Shown here: positions 21,392-33,557 of the stretch, piece by piece
Layout of the letters: every line of letters starts with the position of its first letter
Position numbering within the stretch: the first letter of the stretch is position 1
Source of the DNA: Bimuria novae-zelandiae CBS 107.79
Lineage: Eukaryota; Ascomycota; Dothideomycetes; Pleosporales; Didymosphaeriaceae
Reading direction: 5' to 3'
Assembly: GCA_010015655.1 (NCBI GenBank)
Contig: ML976659.1
Coordinates: forward strand, 1,334,659 to 1,398,658
DNA: 64,000 nt
Notes under the pieces: model-generated
What the model was told of the DNA's origin: nothing
Database searches by the model: none
Seen by the model: only the letters and a program-made list of their open reading frames with translations
Translations under genes and position numbers: made by a program

Positions 21392-23478
21392 CCCTGGGTC
21401 CGAGAGCGCTTCTACGTTTTACGGGGCAACTGAGAGCAGCTTGGAAGGTCGGCTTTGCTAGGTGAAGACAGTATATGTGTACGATAGGTAGCTCGGGTTG
21501 CCATAGAGCTGAAACCGGAATAATGCATGGAACCTAACGACTTGTTCATTTGAGACTACCCTGTGTATGATCCTGCTCGACGTGTCCATGTAATATGCGC
21601 TGCCAGAGGAACTCTATAGCGAGCGCTTCCATGACCGAAGAAGCTCACTTCCAACGTTCTTTCCCAGTCCTTTGCCTGCCGTCTCTGTCCATAATCGCCT
21701 CGCCGCATATCTGCGAGCTCTTCTTATAAACAAGCGGTTCTACTGTCTGCGGTCGCGCTCCTTCGCAGGACGTCCTTCTTCTTTAGGTCGATCAGTACTA
21801 GACAGATGACGCCGGCCGGTCGACGCCGCCCTCGGCGCGCGTGTATATAAACTCTTGTCGTAGTGGAGGACAGGGCGCTGCCTGGCTGGGACCTGGCGCA
21901 AGCGTTTGCTGACGTCTTCTTCAGGATGTTGCCTGTTGTCCCGAAGCCGTTTCGACAGGCAATTCGGGTACCTAAGGTAGTTGTCACGGGACAGCTTCAA
22001 GCCTTGAGCTTAGCAGAACGCCCGCACTTGTGAAATAGAAGCAGGACGAGCGCGTCACTACGCAGGAATGGCTTCTGTGGTTAGTTTTCGAGGGAGCGAA
22101 GCTGGCATGCGCTTGAAAAGGCTGGCGGATGGCCGGTAGCTGGTGGCGGGCTTCCTGTGTTTACACCCCGCATCACTGCGCGTTACGGACTACTGTTAAT
22201 GTCAGTATTGAAACATGCCTCTCTGTAACTAACATAAATAATTCTCTGACTCTCGGCCTCGCTTTTTGGCGCGGTTTGCGTGGCGCCGTGGCTTCCCTCT
22301 GCCGCCCTCCATACCCGCATGCTCACCACACGGCCTCCAGCCAATCACACCAGCCCCTCACTTCATCGGCAAGACCCCGGGGCATCCCAAAATGGCAATC
22401 AGTCACCTGACCTGCCATTTTAGCGTCTTTACTAGCCGCTTGGCAGGTTTTTCTATATAAACCAGCCGGCTCTCTCTCTCCCCTTCTCTTCGTCAGGGAC
22501 AATGCTAATTCGGTGCCATTTTCTAGGTACCGGTTAGAGGAGTCTGGCCGGGCCAGACTCCTCCCCATCTCTGGTTGATATATCAGCCAGGAATATTTTT
22601 TGGAACATTGCGATCGTGTGGACAGTGATGAGTTTCTGAGTCCAATCAGCGCCTGGTGCTCCGGTTGCCCTTTTCATTGATTGTCATAGCTGCTAGCTGT
22701 GCCTTCGAGGAAGAAGTCTCTCTTTTTGCTGTTGTTCTTGATCGTGATAGTTTATAGCTGTGCCTTAGAGTGTAGTCTCTCTCGTGATGTTTTGCTGTCG
22801 TGCCTGCCTATTCTAGTGTGACGCTGCCACGTGAGACTCGCCCAAGGCATGCTCTACGTACAGGTGCCAGTTCCTGGTCGTAAAGAGAAAGCAGTCCTTC
22901 ATTGTCCAGCGCAGCCGCTCACAGCTTGTGTACGCAATGGCGGCCCGTCAGCTCAGCAACAGCCGTACTCTGCGTCTCCTTCGCGCTCGGTGGACAGCAG
23001 TATGGCTAACACGCGTCGTAAAGGAGTCTCTTCGCTCAATTTGTAGCTGTCAGATTGGCTCCCTCGCTTTGTAGCTGTCGATTGACACGTCCTTACTCTC
23101 CGTATAATGTAGCCCAGGGCAGCTCACAGTGACTGAAAATTGTTTTGATCCAGCGCGCCCCTCTCTCACTGCCCACAAACCCAACCCACAACCCACACCC
23201 GCTCCTCTCCTCACAGCCACCACACGCTCCCAGCACATTCCCAGCTCATCTTTACAAACCCTCGTAGACGCCCGCACATCTTCCTCCGCATCACGCTCCG
23301 TGTTACCCCAAGACACCGTCCGCACCGCCCTCCTCCACCGCCGACGAACCTCTAACGAGTCACCCCAGGATACACAATACGGGCCCCGCCCGCTCTTCTC
23401 CACCATAACTATGTAAGCTGAAGGGCTCTAGATAGGAAACCTTGTTAAGTTCCCCCAGGCTGATGTATTAGTAGTAGC
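21392..23478. other. Intergenic, about 2 kb, with palindromes
   Basis: No gene supported. Several TATAAA-like boxes occur (about 21725, 21845, 22455). A perfect palindrome lies at 22537-22563. An inverted pair AAAATGGC/GCCATTTT lies at about 22390-22420. A degenerate direct repeat containing TAGCTGTGCCTT occurs at about 22695 and 22755. Serine/proline-rich frames at 23129-23416 could be a gene end but show no domain. Confidence 0.4.
22537..22563. repeat. Perfect 27-bp palindrome
   Basis: Arms of 13 bases (GAGGAGTCTGGCC and its exact reverse complement) are separated by one base. Six bases further on, an imperfect palindrome centred on GATATATC (CTGGTTGATATATCAGCCAG) follows. It could form a strong hairpin or be a binding site or an element end. 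Confidence 0.85.
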
Positions 23479-23610
23479 ATGAACACCGCCAAGATCCGCG
23501 AGCTGCTCGCCGACACGCCGGAGGCCATCGTCGACAGCCTGAAGCTCCTCGGCAAGACGATCTACTGCCTGGGCTGTGGATGTTTCCGGGACCTGGAGTT
23601 GCCCGAGTAG
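23479..23610 (+). CDS. Possible small protein, 43 aa
   Basis: MNTAKIRELLADTPEAIVDS then LKLLGKTIYCLGCGCF and a short acidic end. Third codon positions are nearly all G or C and the composition is amphipathic and plausible. A long open frame on the opposite strand (23745-23428) covers the same bases, so the strand is uncertain. No family recognised. Confidence 0.2.
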   Translation: MNTAKIRELLADTPEAIVDSLKLLGKTIYCLGCGCFRDLELPE

Positions 23611-23816
23611 CGACCGCGACCGCGCCCGCAGCCGTCCTGCGCCTCGAGTCACACCAGGATAGGCAATAAGTCGACGGCGAGAAGGCTGGGCTTTGATAGG
23701 AAGGATGGGAATGGAAAATGGGCTGAGTAGCCCCGGGATGGGCAATACAGAGACGAAGGATTGACTGCATTGAAAAGGAAATCTATGATACGTTGCTGCT
23801 GTGGATTATATATGTG

Positions 23817-26505
23817 CTACTCCTCCACCATCACCACACGAGGCTCCCGATACAAGAACCTTACCATCCACACCCCAAAAGAAATAACAAGTACAAAGAA
23901 CATGACCAAAGTCGGATCTCTCCATAGATCCTCAACAACCCACGCCCCGATCATTTTGAAGACATCCCGCCAGTATCTCCCTGTCTCGATAAGGAAATTC
24001 GGAATCCACGGCCTGGCAACACGCCACCACGCCCGAGACGGACCGCTCCACAATACCCCCCCGAGGAACGCGTAAGTGCTCCACAAAAGATCGATGTTGC
24101 TCTGACGCGCACACTGTTCTTCCAGCAGCCAGTAGCCAGAGCTGTGCAGCAGCGTGCGGACCAGGACGCAGAAGGCGAAAACCTGGAGAGCCACCACGAG
24201 AGCTTTGAACAGGGATCTTCGGAGGGACTGTGGTAGCTCGTCGAAGTCGAGGCCAAAGGTCTCTTCGAGACTGGGACGCCATTGGCGACAGGGCAGGACG
24301 TTTTTGGGGTAAGGAGTGCTGGGATATGTAAGGTCGTTTTGGTTGTAGGCGTAGACGTCAGAGTCGCGGTTGCTGTCTTCGTCGGCGGAGGCGGGGTAGC
24401 GGGCTATGTGGTCTTCGATGACGGAGAGGTAGTATGGTGCGTTTGGGTCTGTGTCTGTGTCTGTGGCGTTGGGTAGCTTCTTCAACACTTTCATGGTCTA
24501 TGTAGTAGTGGGAGGGAATTGAATGAAACTGAACCTACTCCCATTGTACGGTACGCGGTTCACAAACTTAGCATTGGCTATATCCATCTCGTCGAGACGC
24601 CGTTGTGTAAGACGCTGTGGCTTGTTGAGTCCTGCCCGCTGAGTCGCCATAGCATCGTCATATTGGAGCTGGACATAAGCCTGGATTCGCTCAAGTTGCT
24701 TGCGGGCCAGGGCGATAGGGTCATTCGCGCTCATCATCGCTTCGGTCTGGCGAGCAATCATGTGCTTCATGAGGCGGGGATTGTTGCCGAAGGCCTTTCT
24801 GATATACCGATCGGTGAGGTCCCGAATTTCTGTCAAGGTCGGGGGAAGCGCAGCGTCGATTCTGGCAAGCGCCTCATCTGCGTTCGATCGTCTCGCTGTA
24901 TATCTCGGTTAGATCGTGCCTTTTAATTGGTACAGAAACAACTGGTTTTACCTTGAAGATTTGCCTGCTTGGCAGGTGGTGCTACAGCAGCTGGTGCTGT
25001 AGGTGGCGTTGAGTGTTGTACTGGTTGTGGTATTGCGAGAGACCCTCGACCATTACCCACGGGTGGTCTTGGTGTAGATGGTCCCGCTACAGATTGCCCA
25101 CCTGGATGTGCAAGAGACCCTCGGCCATGCCCCACGGGTGGTCTTGGTGTAGATGGTCCCGCTACCGATTTTGGAGCAGGTCGTGGGAGAGACCTTGGTT
25201 GTCGAGCAGCAGACGGTGGGGCATTGCTAAATGCAGCGGCCATTGCCCTCTGTATGATCGATGAGTCATTAGCGATTAGCGGTTTCTTTCTGATTTGTCC
25301 TTGGATCTTTTCGCGTTCTTGTCTGGAGAATATAGATGGAGTGACAGGCGCTGTTCTCGTAAGATAATTTCTGAGGAGTCTTTGGAGTGGAAGCTTTTCT
25401 TACGCTGGTGTACGTTTATTATATCCTCCGGGACGTTGTGACTTTCTGGAACGCTGCTATCCGACTCCGATTCTCCGTCGGAGCGATAGAGCGCTTCTGG
25501 TTCCGGGGCATCTTCGCGATATGAAATTTCTGGTTCCGCAGCATCTTCATGGAAAATTTTTCGTAGAAAATGCCTGTGCCCCCGAGCCGAAGCCCTTCTG
25601 CGGCCTCTTCTCTTATGTATACGACGTATCATCCACTGTCGGTGGACGTATTCCTTTTTGTTCTGAACGCACATCCAGCCGATAACTTCCTCGTCTTCAG
25701 CTCCTTGTTCATAATAGGGGTCGTATGGTTGAAGTGTGGACGATGGCCAAAGACCCGTAACCCCATTCCACACCCTAAGTACTTTCATGACAAGCACGCA
25801 CGTTACGATCGTAGCTGCTACGTTGTCCCAAGCAGGTGTCCAGAAAATCCACACCGCGATTCCAGCAGTGACGCGCCACAAGATACTGAGAAGGAACCAC
25901 TTCAGGTTACGCAGATCGCGGTCTTCGAAGACTCCTCTCGATATCCAGTACTCCGGTCCTGCAACAAATAAAATCGACACCAGAACAAGAAAATTCAGAG
26001 GTGTCGAAGAGAAGGTCGCGATTGCGGAGTACCATAGCCCCAAGTAAAGCGGGATCATGTAGTAGTAGCTGGCAAATATGTCCACACGCGGGCCCCTGAA
26101 CCATACGGAAAACTCCTCGTCCCAGACACGGAAAGGATGGCTGCAGCCTACCCAAGGGAGGAAGTATTCCAACTTAAATCCAAAAATGTGATAGGATATT
26201 ACTTCCCGAATGACGTAGGGTATTAGCCATGCTGGAAGTGCTATCGCAGCGGCAAGGATTGAATTGGTCCATATCATGCGGAATGCGTAGACTTGGAGGG
26301 TGACGAAGAGTAATGCCTGGTAAGTCTTAGGAGGCGATTGGTCGTGAAAGGTGCAGATACATACCATGTGCCTAGCTTCAGGATCCTTGAGAAAGCCATT
26401 CTTCAATTCTTTAAAGAATTTGATGTGTGGGCATAGGTCATACCTCCTAGGCGGGTCAAACTGGCGACCAGATTCAATATCAGAGACCGTTTCAGAGGCC
26501 GCCAT
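23817..26505 (-). CDS. Large polytopic membrane protein with internal duplication, unknown function
   Basis: Best model: five exons on the minus strand, 26505-26365, 26316-25404, 25350-24952, 24895-24555 and 24497-23817; introns are 48, 53, 56 and 57 nt and the product is 824 aa. The N-terminal half has about six membrane helices starting ALLFVTLQVYAFRMIW. A long hydrophilic linker follows, with arginine-rich, acidic and proline-rich parts, and a coiled helical piece (ALARKQLERIQAYVQLQYDD). The C-terminal half repeats the opening as ALVVALQVFAFCVLV with more helices. The last intron is the least certain: if it is not spliced, a stop ends a 616-aa protein and a separate 225-aa membrane protein starts 4 bases later. 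The equal intron sizes, exact phase and the repeat favour one gene. No family recognised. Confidence 0.55.
25041..25173. repeat. 75-bp in-frame tandem duplication inside the membrane-protein gene
   Basis: Two copies start at 25041 and 25116. They encode SVAGPSTPRPPVG(H/N)GRGSLA twice on the minus strand (25 codons per unit). The first 58 bases are nearly identical; the rest has diverged. Confidence 0.85.
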
Positions 26506-27594
26506 CTTAGCAGAAGATAATTACGGTTGGAAAGTAAGGAATGTGCGACAGCGAGGACATGCGCAAGTTGAAATGAAGACAAGTCGATTCTGTTTGTACG
26601 CTGGGACAAAGAGCGTCGCCGGATCCGGAAAGTTACACAAACCTCGTCAGCACGTCCATGAGAAAGGTTACAGATGCAAAAGAAAGAAAGCTATCAAAGA
26701 AGACGCGCATTTGGCGCATTGACTGGGGTTGTGAGAGTCTGGTGTTGGCATCGCTCCGTCCGGCAAATAGCAACCCCGAGCTTGTCATCATCTCTGCAAC
26801 CGGGCGTGATTGTTCGTATGAAATCCAGCATGATCAATCCCACGAAAAGTATGTCTTTCAATCAGCACTCTGACACTCAGATCGATCAATCCAAATGCCG
26901 GCAGAGCACACGGCGCATGGACTGACGGTTATCAGGGAGGTTCAGACGGAAAGAACCTCCAGCCGACACACTGCCGCGTAGTTAGATCGTTCTGATCACG
27001 CCGTAGAACAACTCAGATGGCATCTGCTCGGGCTGGTCAAAGCAAGTCGCGGCACAGGAGCGCTTCCTGGGCGAATTGAGGCGTTGTTGTAGGGAGGAAA
27101 GCGCGGAACGAAACCATTTTACGTCATTGGGGAAGGTGCGCGGTCAAGCGCCGTTGCAGGCCCCACCTTTGCCCTCCCCGCACCTCAAGCTTCGAGCCCA
27201 GCCAGCAGTTCGACACCAAGCATCCACCAAACATGCACCAAACGGGATCCACCATGAAGACCCTGGTGCCATTGTGAACCAGACCTGTGCCACTACGATA
27301 ACCATTCCAATTCTTTCAACGCATCCGTCACGCCATGTCCACCTAAATGCAACTCTACATAAGCTGTACCTTGCAAGCGACTAAGACTAACCGGTATAGC
27401 TTCACGCAAGCACATGCACATCGCCCACTCCGCACCTATCAGACCATCGCGGCCGAATCCTTGTCACATTATGTGGCCACCAGCGCGGGGCAGGGTTCAG
27501 ATCGACAACCTACACCCACGCAGATTGGCAGATAGAACGCCCACAGACAAGGGCCAGGACTCGGGCGCGCTTAAGAAGCACGCGCCGCGCACAT
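26506..27594. other. Divergent intergenic region, about 1.1 kb
   Basis: Lies between the starts of the membrane-protein gene (minus) and the second permease (plus), so it must hold both promoters. No gene or strong motif seen. Confidence 0.4.
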
Positions 27595-29567
27595 ATGATG
27601 CGCGCTGGCAACACTCCTCTGCACTTTGAAAAGCTGTTCGACACGATGGCAAAGGACGAAACTGTTTTAGAGAAAACGGCGCCGGCGTATGTCGCTGACG
27701 ACCCCAACGCCGACCTCGCGCACACCACCGATGTCGTTGACGGGCTCCATCGTCGTCTGTCGAATCGCCAGATCCAATGGATTGCCATTGGAGGCTCAAT
27801 TGGCACTGCACTTTTCGTCTCGATTGCGTGGGGTCTTGTCGAGGGTGGCCCAGGGAGCTTGTTCATCGCCTTCACGCTGTACTGCGGGATTCTTGCGCTC
27901 GCGAACAACTGCATGGCTGAGATGACTGTCTTTATGCCAGTCGTTGGAGGATGGGTGCGCATGGGCAGCAAGTGGGTGGATGAGGCGTACGGTTTTATGG
28001 CTGGTTGGAACTTCTTCGTATGCATGTTGGCTCGCACGAAGATCTGAGCTAATGCGCCCAGCTCTACGAGGCCGTCTTGATTCCGTTCGAGATATCCGCG
28101 CTCAACCTTGTTCTGACTTTCTGGAGAGACGACATCCCGGTCGCTGCGGTTGTTTCTGGCTGCATCGTACTCTACGCCATTATCAACCTGTTTGCGGTGC
28201 GCGCATACGGAGAGAGCGAGTTTTGGCTGTATGTTCCACCGCCCATTTGGAGGGAGCAATTACTGACTTGCAAAGGGCATCCGGCAAGGTGATCCTTATC
28301 TTCATGCTGTTTTGCTTCACATTCGTAACTATGGTACGTAATGGTCCACGACCGCGACAAGTCGAACGAGCTGACACCGCAACCACAGGTCGGCGGCAAC
28401 CCCAAACACGACGCCTACGGCTTCCGATACTGGAATAATCCCGGGTCCTTCGCCGAGTACATCCACACAGGCTCGCTCGGCCGCTTCGAAGGCTTCCTTG
28501 GCGCATTCTTCCAGGCCAGCTTCACGTGCGTTGGTCCCGAGTACGTAGCGATGGTTGCGGGCGAAGCCATCTATCCTCGCAAAACGATCAAGACCGCTTT
28601 CAAGACGATGTACTTCCGTTTCGGCTTGTTTTTCATCATGGGCGCGCTTTGTGTTGGAATCATCTTGCCGTACAATGATCCGACGCTTACGGGACTGCTG
28701 GATGCGGGCGATACGGGCACTGGCGCGGCAAGTCCGTATGTGATTGCGATGAAGAATATGGGCATCAGCGTGTTGCCAGACTTGACGAATGCGCTGATGG
28801 TGACTTCGATCTTCTCTGCTGGTACGTCTTGACTTTTCCCTTTCAGCTACCGGCGACGAGCGGAGTTGCGAGAGGATTCCGCTTTCGCATTGCTCAACCT
28901 AAGGCAACACAGAGCTTAATGCTAATCTATTCCAGGTAACTCATACGTCTACTGCGCAACCCGAACGCTCTACTCCCTATCCCTCGACGGCCACGCACCG
29001 CGCTTCCTCCGAAAAACAACCCGCGCAGGCGTACCCATCTACTGCTTCTGCGTCACCATGGTGTTCCCCCTCCTCGGCTTCCTCTCCGTCGGCCGCGCCG
29101 CCTCCGAAGGCGTAAAATGGCTCGCCAATGTAACCCAAGCCGCGCAACTAATGAACTACATCATAATGTGCACCATCTACCTATGTTTCTACCGCGCGCT
29201 CAAAGTGCAAGGGTACTCCCGGGATTCACTCCCATACAAAGGCTGGGGCCAGCCCTACGTCGCCGTCGCCGGCGTCATCCTCTTCAGCGTGGTGCTTGCC
29301 ATCTACGGCTACGCGACGTTCTACGACTTCGATGTTGGAACCTTCATGACGTATTATGCTATGTGTTTTATCGATATTGTTCTGTGGACGGGGTTTAAGC
29401 TGTGGAAGCGGACCAGCTTTGTCAAGCCTGAGGACGCGGATTTGGTGTGGGAACGCCCGAGTATTGACGCGTATGAGGCAAGCATTGATGCGCCGTTGGG
29501 GTTGTGGGAGGATATTTGGCTTACGATTACGTTTCAGAAGAAGAAGGTGAAGGAAGAGGATGCGTGA
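27595..29567 (+). CDS. Amino-acid permease (APC superfamily, YAT family; Agp2-like)
   Basis: Plasma-membrane amino-acid or related amine importer. Five exons: 27595-28017, 28062-28228, 28276-28333, 28389-28821 and 28936-29567; introns of 44, 47, 55 and 114 nt. The product has 570 aa, or 553 if the ATG at 27646 (better context, ACGATGG) is used. The core reads LSNRQIQWIAIGGSIGTALF, NNCMAEMTVFMPVVGG, FMAGWNFFLYEAVLIPFEIS and FWRDDIPVAAV. Three of the introns break codons, and the frame is regained exactly at each. GPEYVAMVAGEAIYPRKTIK is the mid-protein family signature. Substrate is uncertain; the Agp2-like assignment rests on the SIGTALF and FMPVVGG blocks and is tentative. Confidence 0.9.
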
Positions 29568-30093
29568 ATTGGGTTTCGAGGAGCGGATATACTAGGCGGA
29601 TTAGCTACGCTGTAGATGCTGCACGCGAATCGCGATGTGCAAGTACAGTGATATTTGATGAAGTGCATGAGAGTGTGTGTTCAGTTTTCTGTGAGGAGTG
29701 ACGGGCTATGCGACTGAGAATCGCACCAGACCCTGCTGAAGATGCTGAAGATGTTGGACCAATCAAGATTCGCGGGCGGAGCCAGGACGATCTGCAGGGT
29801 CCAATCTAGGCACAAAGACACCACGTACGTCATCCTCAATCTTTTCCCACCCGCGCGTGCTTTCAATATTTCTTCAATATCTCCCCAGTACAAAGCATAC
29901 AACATCTATTATTGCTATCTACCTAACAGAAGCACGCGCACCCTCAACCACATCAAACCCCTATCCTCATAGATACAACTTACCGCTAGACTGCAAGTCC
30001 CTAACCCGCGTGCGCACGCGACCACTCCCTATGCTAACACTCCTATATAAAGTCAACCACTCGCACCGCGCAATCTTGCACCCCACGCACACG
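29568..30093. other. Intergenic region with promoter of the small protein gene
   Basis: No coding frame supported; it ends in the TATA box described next. Confidence 0.4.
30044..30051 (+). promoter_or_regulatory. TATA box of the 64-aa protein gene
   Basis: TATATAAA, 43 bases before the ATG at 30094, a usual distance for short-leader fungal genes. Confidence 0.45.
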
Positions 30094-30288
30094 ATGGGTT
30101 CGAAGGCTTCCAAACTTTCCGCAGCAACAAAACTGCAACCCTCGGCGTCGAAGCAGGACAAGGAAGAAATGAAGGAGCCACCGAACTATTACACGCATCG
30201 GAGTAAGAGCATGCGGCGGAAAGCGGGGAAGACACCGGGAGGGAGCGGGTCGAAGGGTGGGGCTGGTGCTGCGGGAGGGGTGGTGTAG
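30094..30288 (+). CDS. Small basic protein with N-myristoylation signal, 64 aa
   Basis: The start MGSKASKLSAA fits the N-myristoyltransferase consensus (Gly2, Ser/Ala6, Lys7 nearby). A lysine-rich, Pro-Asn-Tyr-Tyr centre follows (MKEPPNYYTHRSKSMRRK), then a Gly/Ser/Ala-rich tail. The combination of acyl chain and basic patch would target a membrane's inner face (inference). A TATA box sits at a fitting distance. No enzymatic domain. It lies tail-to-tail with the photolyase gene, 121 bases away. Confidence 0.55.
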   Translation: MGSKASKLSAATKLQPSASKQDKEEMKEPPNYYTHRSKSMRRKAGKTPGGSGSKGGAGAAGGVV

Positions 30289-30409
30289 GGGGTGTGGAAG
30301 GTAGAGGTAGCATGGTCGTGGCGTTGGTACACCTGTGTTGCATACACTGGGAGGAGATATGAACATATAACCTTTGCATTACCCAGAGAAATCAAGACTA
30401 CAGAATAAA

Positions 30410-32378
30410 CTACGCAGTCTCCCTCCCAATCCCCTTCTTATACCTCCCCAAACACCTCTCCCTCGCAAGCCTATGCTCCACAACCGTCCTCGGATACCCC
30501 CTCTCCCTCGCCACCCTCTCCGCCTCTCCCCCTTTCTCATACGGGTTATGCACACCCTTTCCCTCCACATCCCTCAGCTCCTCCACCCACTTCCGGATAA
30601 ACTCGCCGTCGGCGTCGAACTTCTCGCTCTGCAACCACGGGTTGAATACCCGAAAGTAAGGCTGTGGATCCACACCCGTGGAGGAAGAGAAGCCCCACCC
30701 GCCGTTGTTGGAAGCGAAGTCGCCGTCGATGAGGTGCGTCATGAAGTACTGCTCGCCGAGGCGCCAGTCTATCAGGAGGTGCTTCGCGAGGAAGGATGCG
30801 GTGATCATGCGTAGCCGGTTGTGCATGTAGGCGGTGGCGTTGAGGCAGCGCATCGCGGCGTCGACGATGGGGTAACCTGTGCGGCCTTGGGTCCAGGCTT
30901 CAAAATGCTCCGTATTGTACTCCCAGGAGATGTTTGTGTATTCGTATTTGAAGGGTTTGTTCATGCTGGGGGTTGTTAGGAGATGGGGTGGGGATGAGGG
31001 AGGAAGGAGAGGGGGCGTACCAAATGTAGGGCCAGTTTACGAGGACGTGTCGGTAGAAGTCGCGCCATGCTACTTCACCGATCCAGCCGCGGATGCCTTC
31101 GATGCCGCCGTCGAGCTTCTTCGTGCTGTTCACGTCGCGGGCCATTCGTACGCTTGTTCGTGCGGCGAGGGTTCCGGCGGCGTGGTGCACGCTTACGTTT
31201 GCGGTGGACTTTTTCGACGGGAAGTTGCGCGTGGCGGTGTAGTGTCCGATCTTCTCGGTCAAGAAAAGGGAGATGCGGTCTAGAGCTGCTGCTTCGCCCG
31301 CAGGCCATAGTCGGGAGAAGCGCTCTTTCTGTTCCTTGTCGAGGGTTTTGCTCTCTGGAGCTGCTGGGACCTCGCGATCGAAGAGCGTCTTGAATGTCTC
31401 TCTGAAACCAAGAGGGTTCTTGTCTGGCATTGGCCGTTCTTGTAGAATCTCGGGATGCGCGTGAAGGTGCGCAACCCATGCTCTGTACCACGGCGTGTAT
31501 ACCGCATACTGCCTCCCAGCGCCAGTCTTTAGGCGTCCTGGCGTCACCACACAGTCATCATGGTATGGCTCGAAGTTGATGCCCTCTTCTGCTCCCTGGC
31601 GGACGAGTATCTCCTCTCTTCTCAGCTCATCAGGTTCGTATTCCAGGTTGCAAAAGATGTTATTCACGCCCCATTCCTTCGCCATCGCAAGCAGCCTCTT
31701 TGGTACGTTTTTTCGCGGAGTGACAGTCTCGATATACAGCGGTATGTCCAGCTCTGCCAATTCCTTCTGCAGTAGCTCGACTGACCGCAGTTCGAAATCG
31801 CACTTGGCAGGAGAGACCAGATGTGCCTCCCAGTCCTGGGGACTCATGATCCAGACGCCGATCACGCCGACGCCCTTCACCTTTGCCAGCTCGCCAGCTT
31901 TGCTCAGCCCTGTGTTGTCCCTGACGCGCAAGTCCCGTTTGAACCAGTGTATCACCGCTTGGCCTGCATCGCCGTTCTTGATCTCCTCTCTTGTGTCCTT
32001 TGTTCGTTCGATCGTCTTGTTGAGGACTTCCATCGGTCGTGGTATCTCATCAGCGTTGTACATGGCGCATCGCTCGTTGCTCATTTCGGCAGGGTAGAAG
32101 CGTCTGTCCACGATGCCTACCCTCTCCTCTGGGCGCGAGTGGTCAAACTCCTCGACTTGTTCATCTTGATGTTCGACTCCTCCTCTGCCTTGCGCGACAG
32201 TCGCATCTCCGTCGGCAAATCCATTGCTGGGGGTTTCGGACTTCTTTGAAGGAGCCTTTGCGACGGGCTTGGAGAGCTTGGAACGCTTGTTTGGCGCGGT
32301 GCCGGCGGTATCAGTGTATGCGGCTGCGGAGGTTGCGTTAGCTGGGATGTGCGAGCTTCCTCTTCGCTTCAGGGGCAT
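30410..32378 (-). CDS. PHR1: Deoxyribodipyrimidine photolyase, class I CPD type (cryptochrome/photolyase family)
   Basis: Flavoenzyme that uses blue light to split cyclobutane pyrimidine dimers; acts in nucleus and possibly mitochondria. Two exons, 32378-31021 and 30965-30410, with a 55-nt intron that rejoins NWPYI-C-MNKPFKYEYTN; 637 aa. Residues 1-130 are a low-complexity, Lys/Ser-rich leader with basic clusters (KRSKLSK). The antenna-binding Rossmann domain starts at VIHWFKRDLRVRDNTGLSKA. The FAD-binding helical domain includes AAGTLAARTSVRMAR, WIGEVAWRDFYRHVL, GRTGYPIVDAAMR and MHNRLRMITASFLAKHLLIDW. The usual (L)SPYLA block before the FAD helix reads VSVHHAAG here, a mild deviation. It is head-to-head with the GH115 gene, about 1.2 kb apart. 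Confidence 0.93.
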
Positions 32379-33557
32379 GATGGTTGGTGTTGCAAGGGGG
32401 GTTTGTTGGGGATGCTCACCGAGAGATGCAGGTACTCATGTACCCACCTGGCACGCCAACCACGCGCTTTCACGCTCGTGTTGCTGTTTCCATCTGGACC
32501 CGATCTATGACGCACGGCGCGTTCCTGGATCGCCAAGCCGATCTGTGAGATTGGCGAGCGTCTAGCCCCTTTCTGGTCTCCTCTTTCCCCTTCTGATCCA
32601 ACCACGCAATGCATCGCATCGCCATGGTTCTGAGGGTGGGGATTGGGTTGAGCGCTGAGCTTGTTGGCCCGAGGATTGGAGGAGGTTGACTGCCGCTTCT
32701 GTCAGGGGATGCTACTTCCAGGTTTGTGGGAACCCAACCGTGGTTCTTTCTCCTCCAGCGTGCACCTCTAAGCTGGCACCGCCTCAGACGCCCGCCTGGG
32801 CATATTATACCCTCAAACGCCATTATCTGTTCTTACTCCGATTCTCTTCAATCATTCCCCAATCATTTCCGGCGCGATCGCCTCCCAAGACTTCGGGTAA
32901 TGCCGAGCACTATCACCGAATCAGCTTAGGCCCACGTGGGGAGAGGTCAATTTAGCCATTCTTCCACCTCCTCTCCTCCATCGACCCGGTACCGACGGTT
33001 TTCTCCCTCGTGAACACACTCCGCCCTCAAACGTGACATCGAATTGTGGCGTAGGGATACTCCGCAACGGAATTTGCACCCACGGAAGAATTTGACCAGC
33101 AACCAAAAAAGGCATTGGACAGGTCTGCGCTCGCGAGTGCCATGCGCATGTACCAGAACAATGCAGCCTACCCGTCGGCCATTCGCTCAAATAGATGAAC
33201 TAACCTTGGCCGTGGAAGCAGGGGCGAGGTTCTCGATGCTTTTTGATACCTTCTATGCATACAAAGACTACGAAGAACGGCGTGGAGTAATTTATCCATA
33301 TACAATACCCGGGATCGTCATATCGGGCCGCTGCAAATACGCTGCTTGGCACCCTTGTCCACCTCCACGAGGTATGGCTCCTGGTGCATTCAACCTGGGT
33401 CGCGGGATAGTTGCCTTTGCCAGGGCTTAGGATGCGCAGCTAGCGTATTAAGGGGATAGACTTCGCCCCGACCTCTTGTATATATTGTGGACCAGCAGAT
33501 GCATTGATCTGTGAGGCGTACTTACTTCGTCGCAGCCAAGTCTAGGAGTTGTTCGTC
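32379..33557. other. Divergent intergenic region between photolyase and GH115
   Basis: About 1.2 kb. A 128-codon frame at 33044-33430 has no recognisable domain and I do not support it. A TATATAT-like box at about 33478 precedes the GH115 start by 80 bases. Confidence 0.4.

Noticed and set aside
16948..29567. The two amino-acid permeases as a recent tandem duplication
   Set aside because: Intron positions, N-termini and core motifs differ clearly; they belong to the same broad family but are old paralogues.
33044..33430. 128-codon frame between photolyase and GH115
   Set aside because: No start context, domain or intron evidence; it lies in the expected promoter region.
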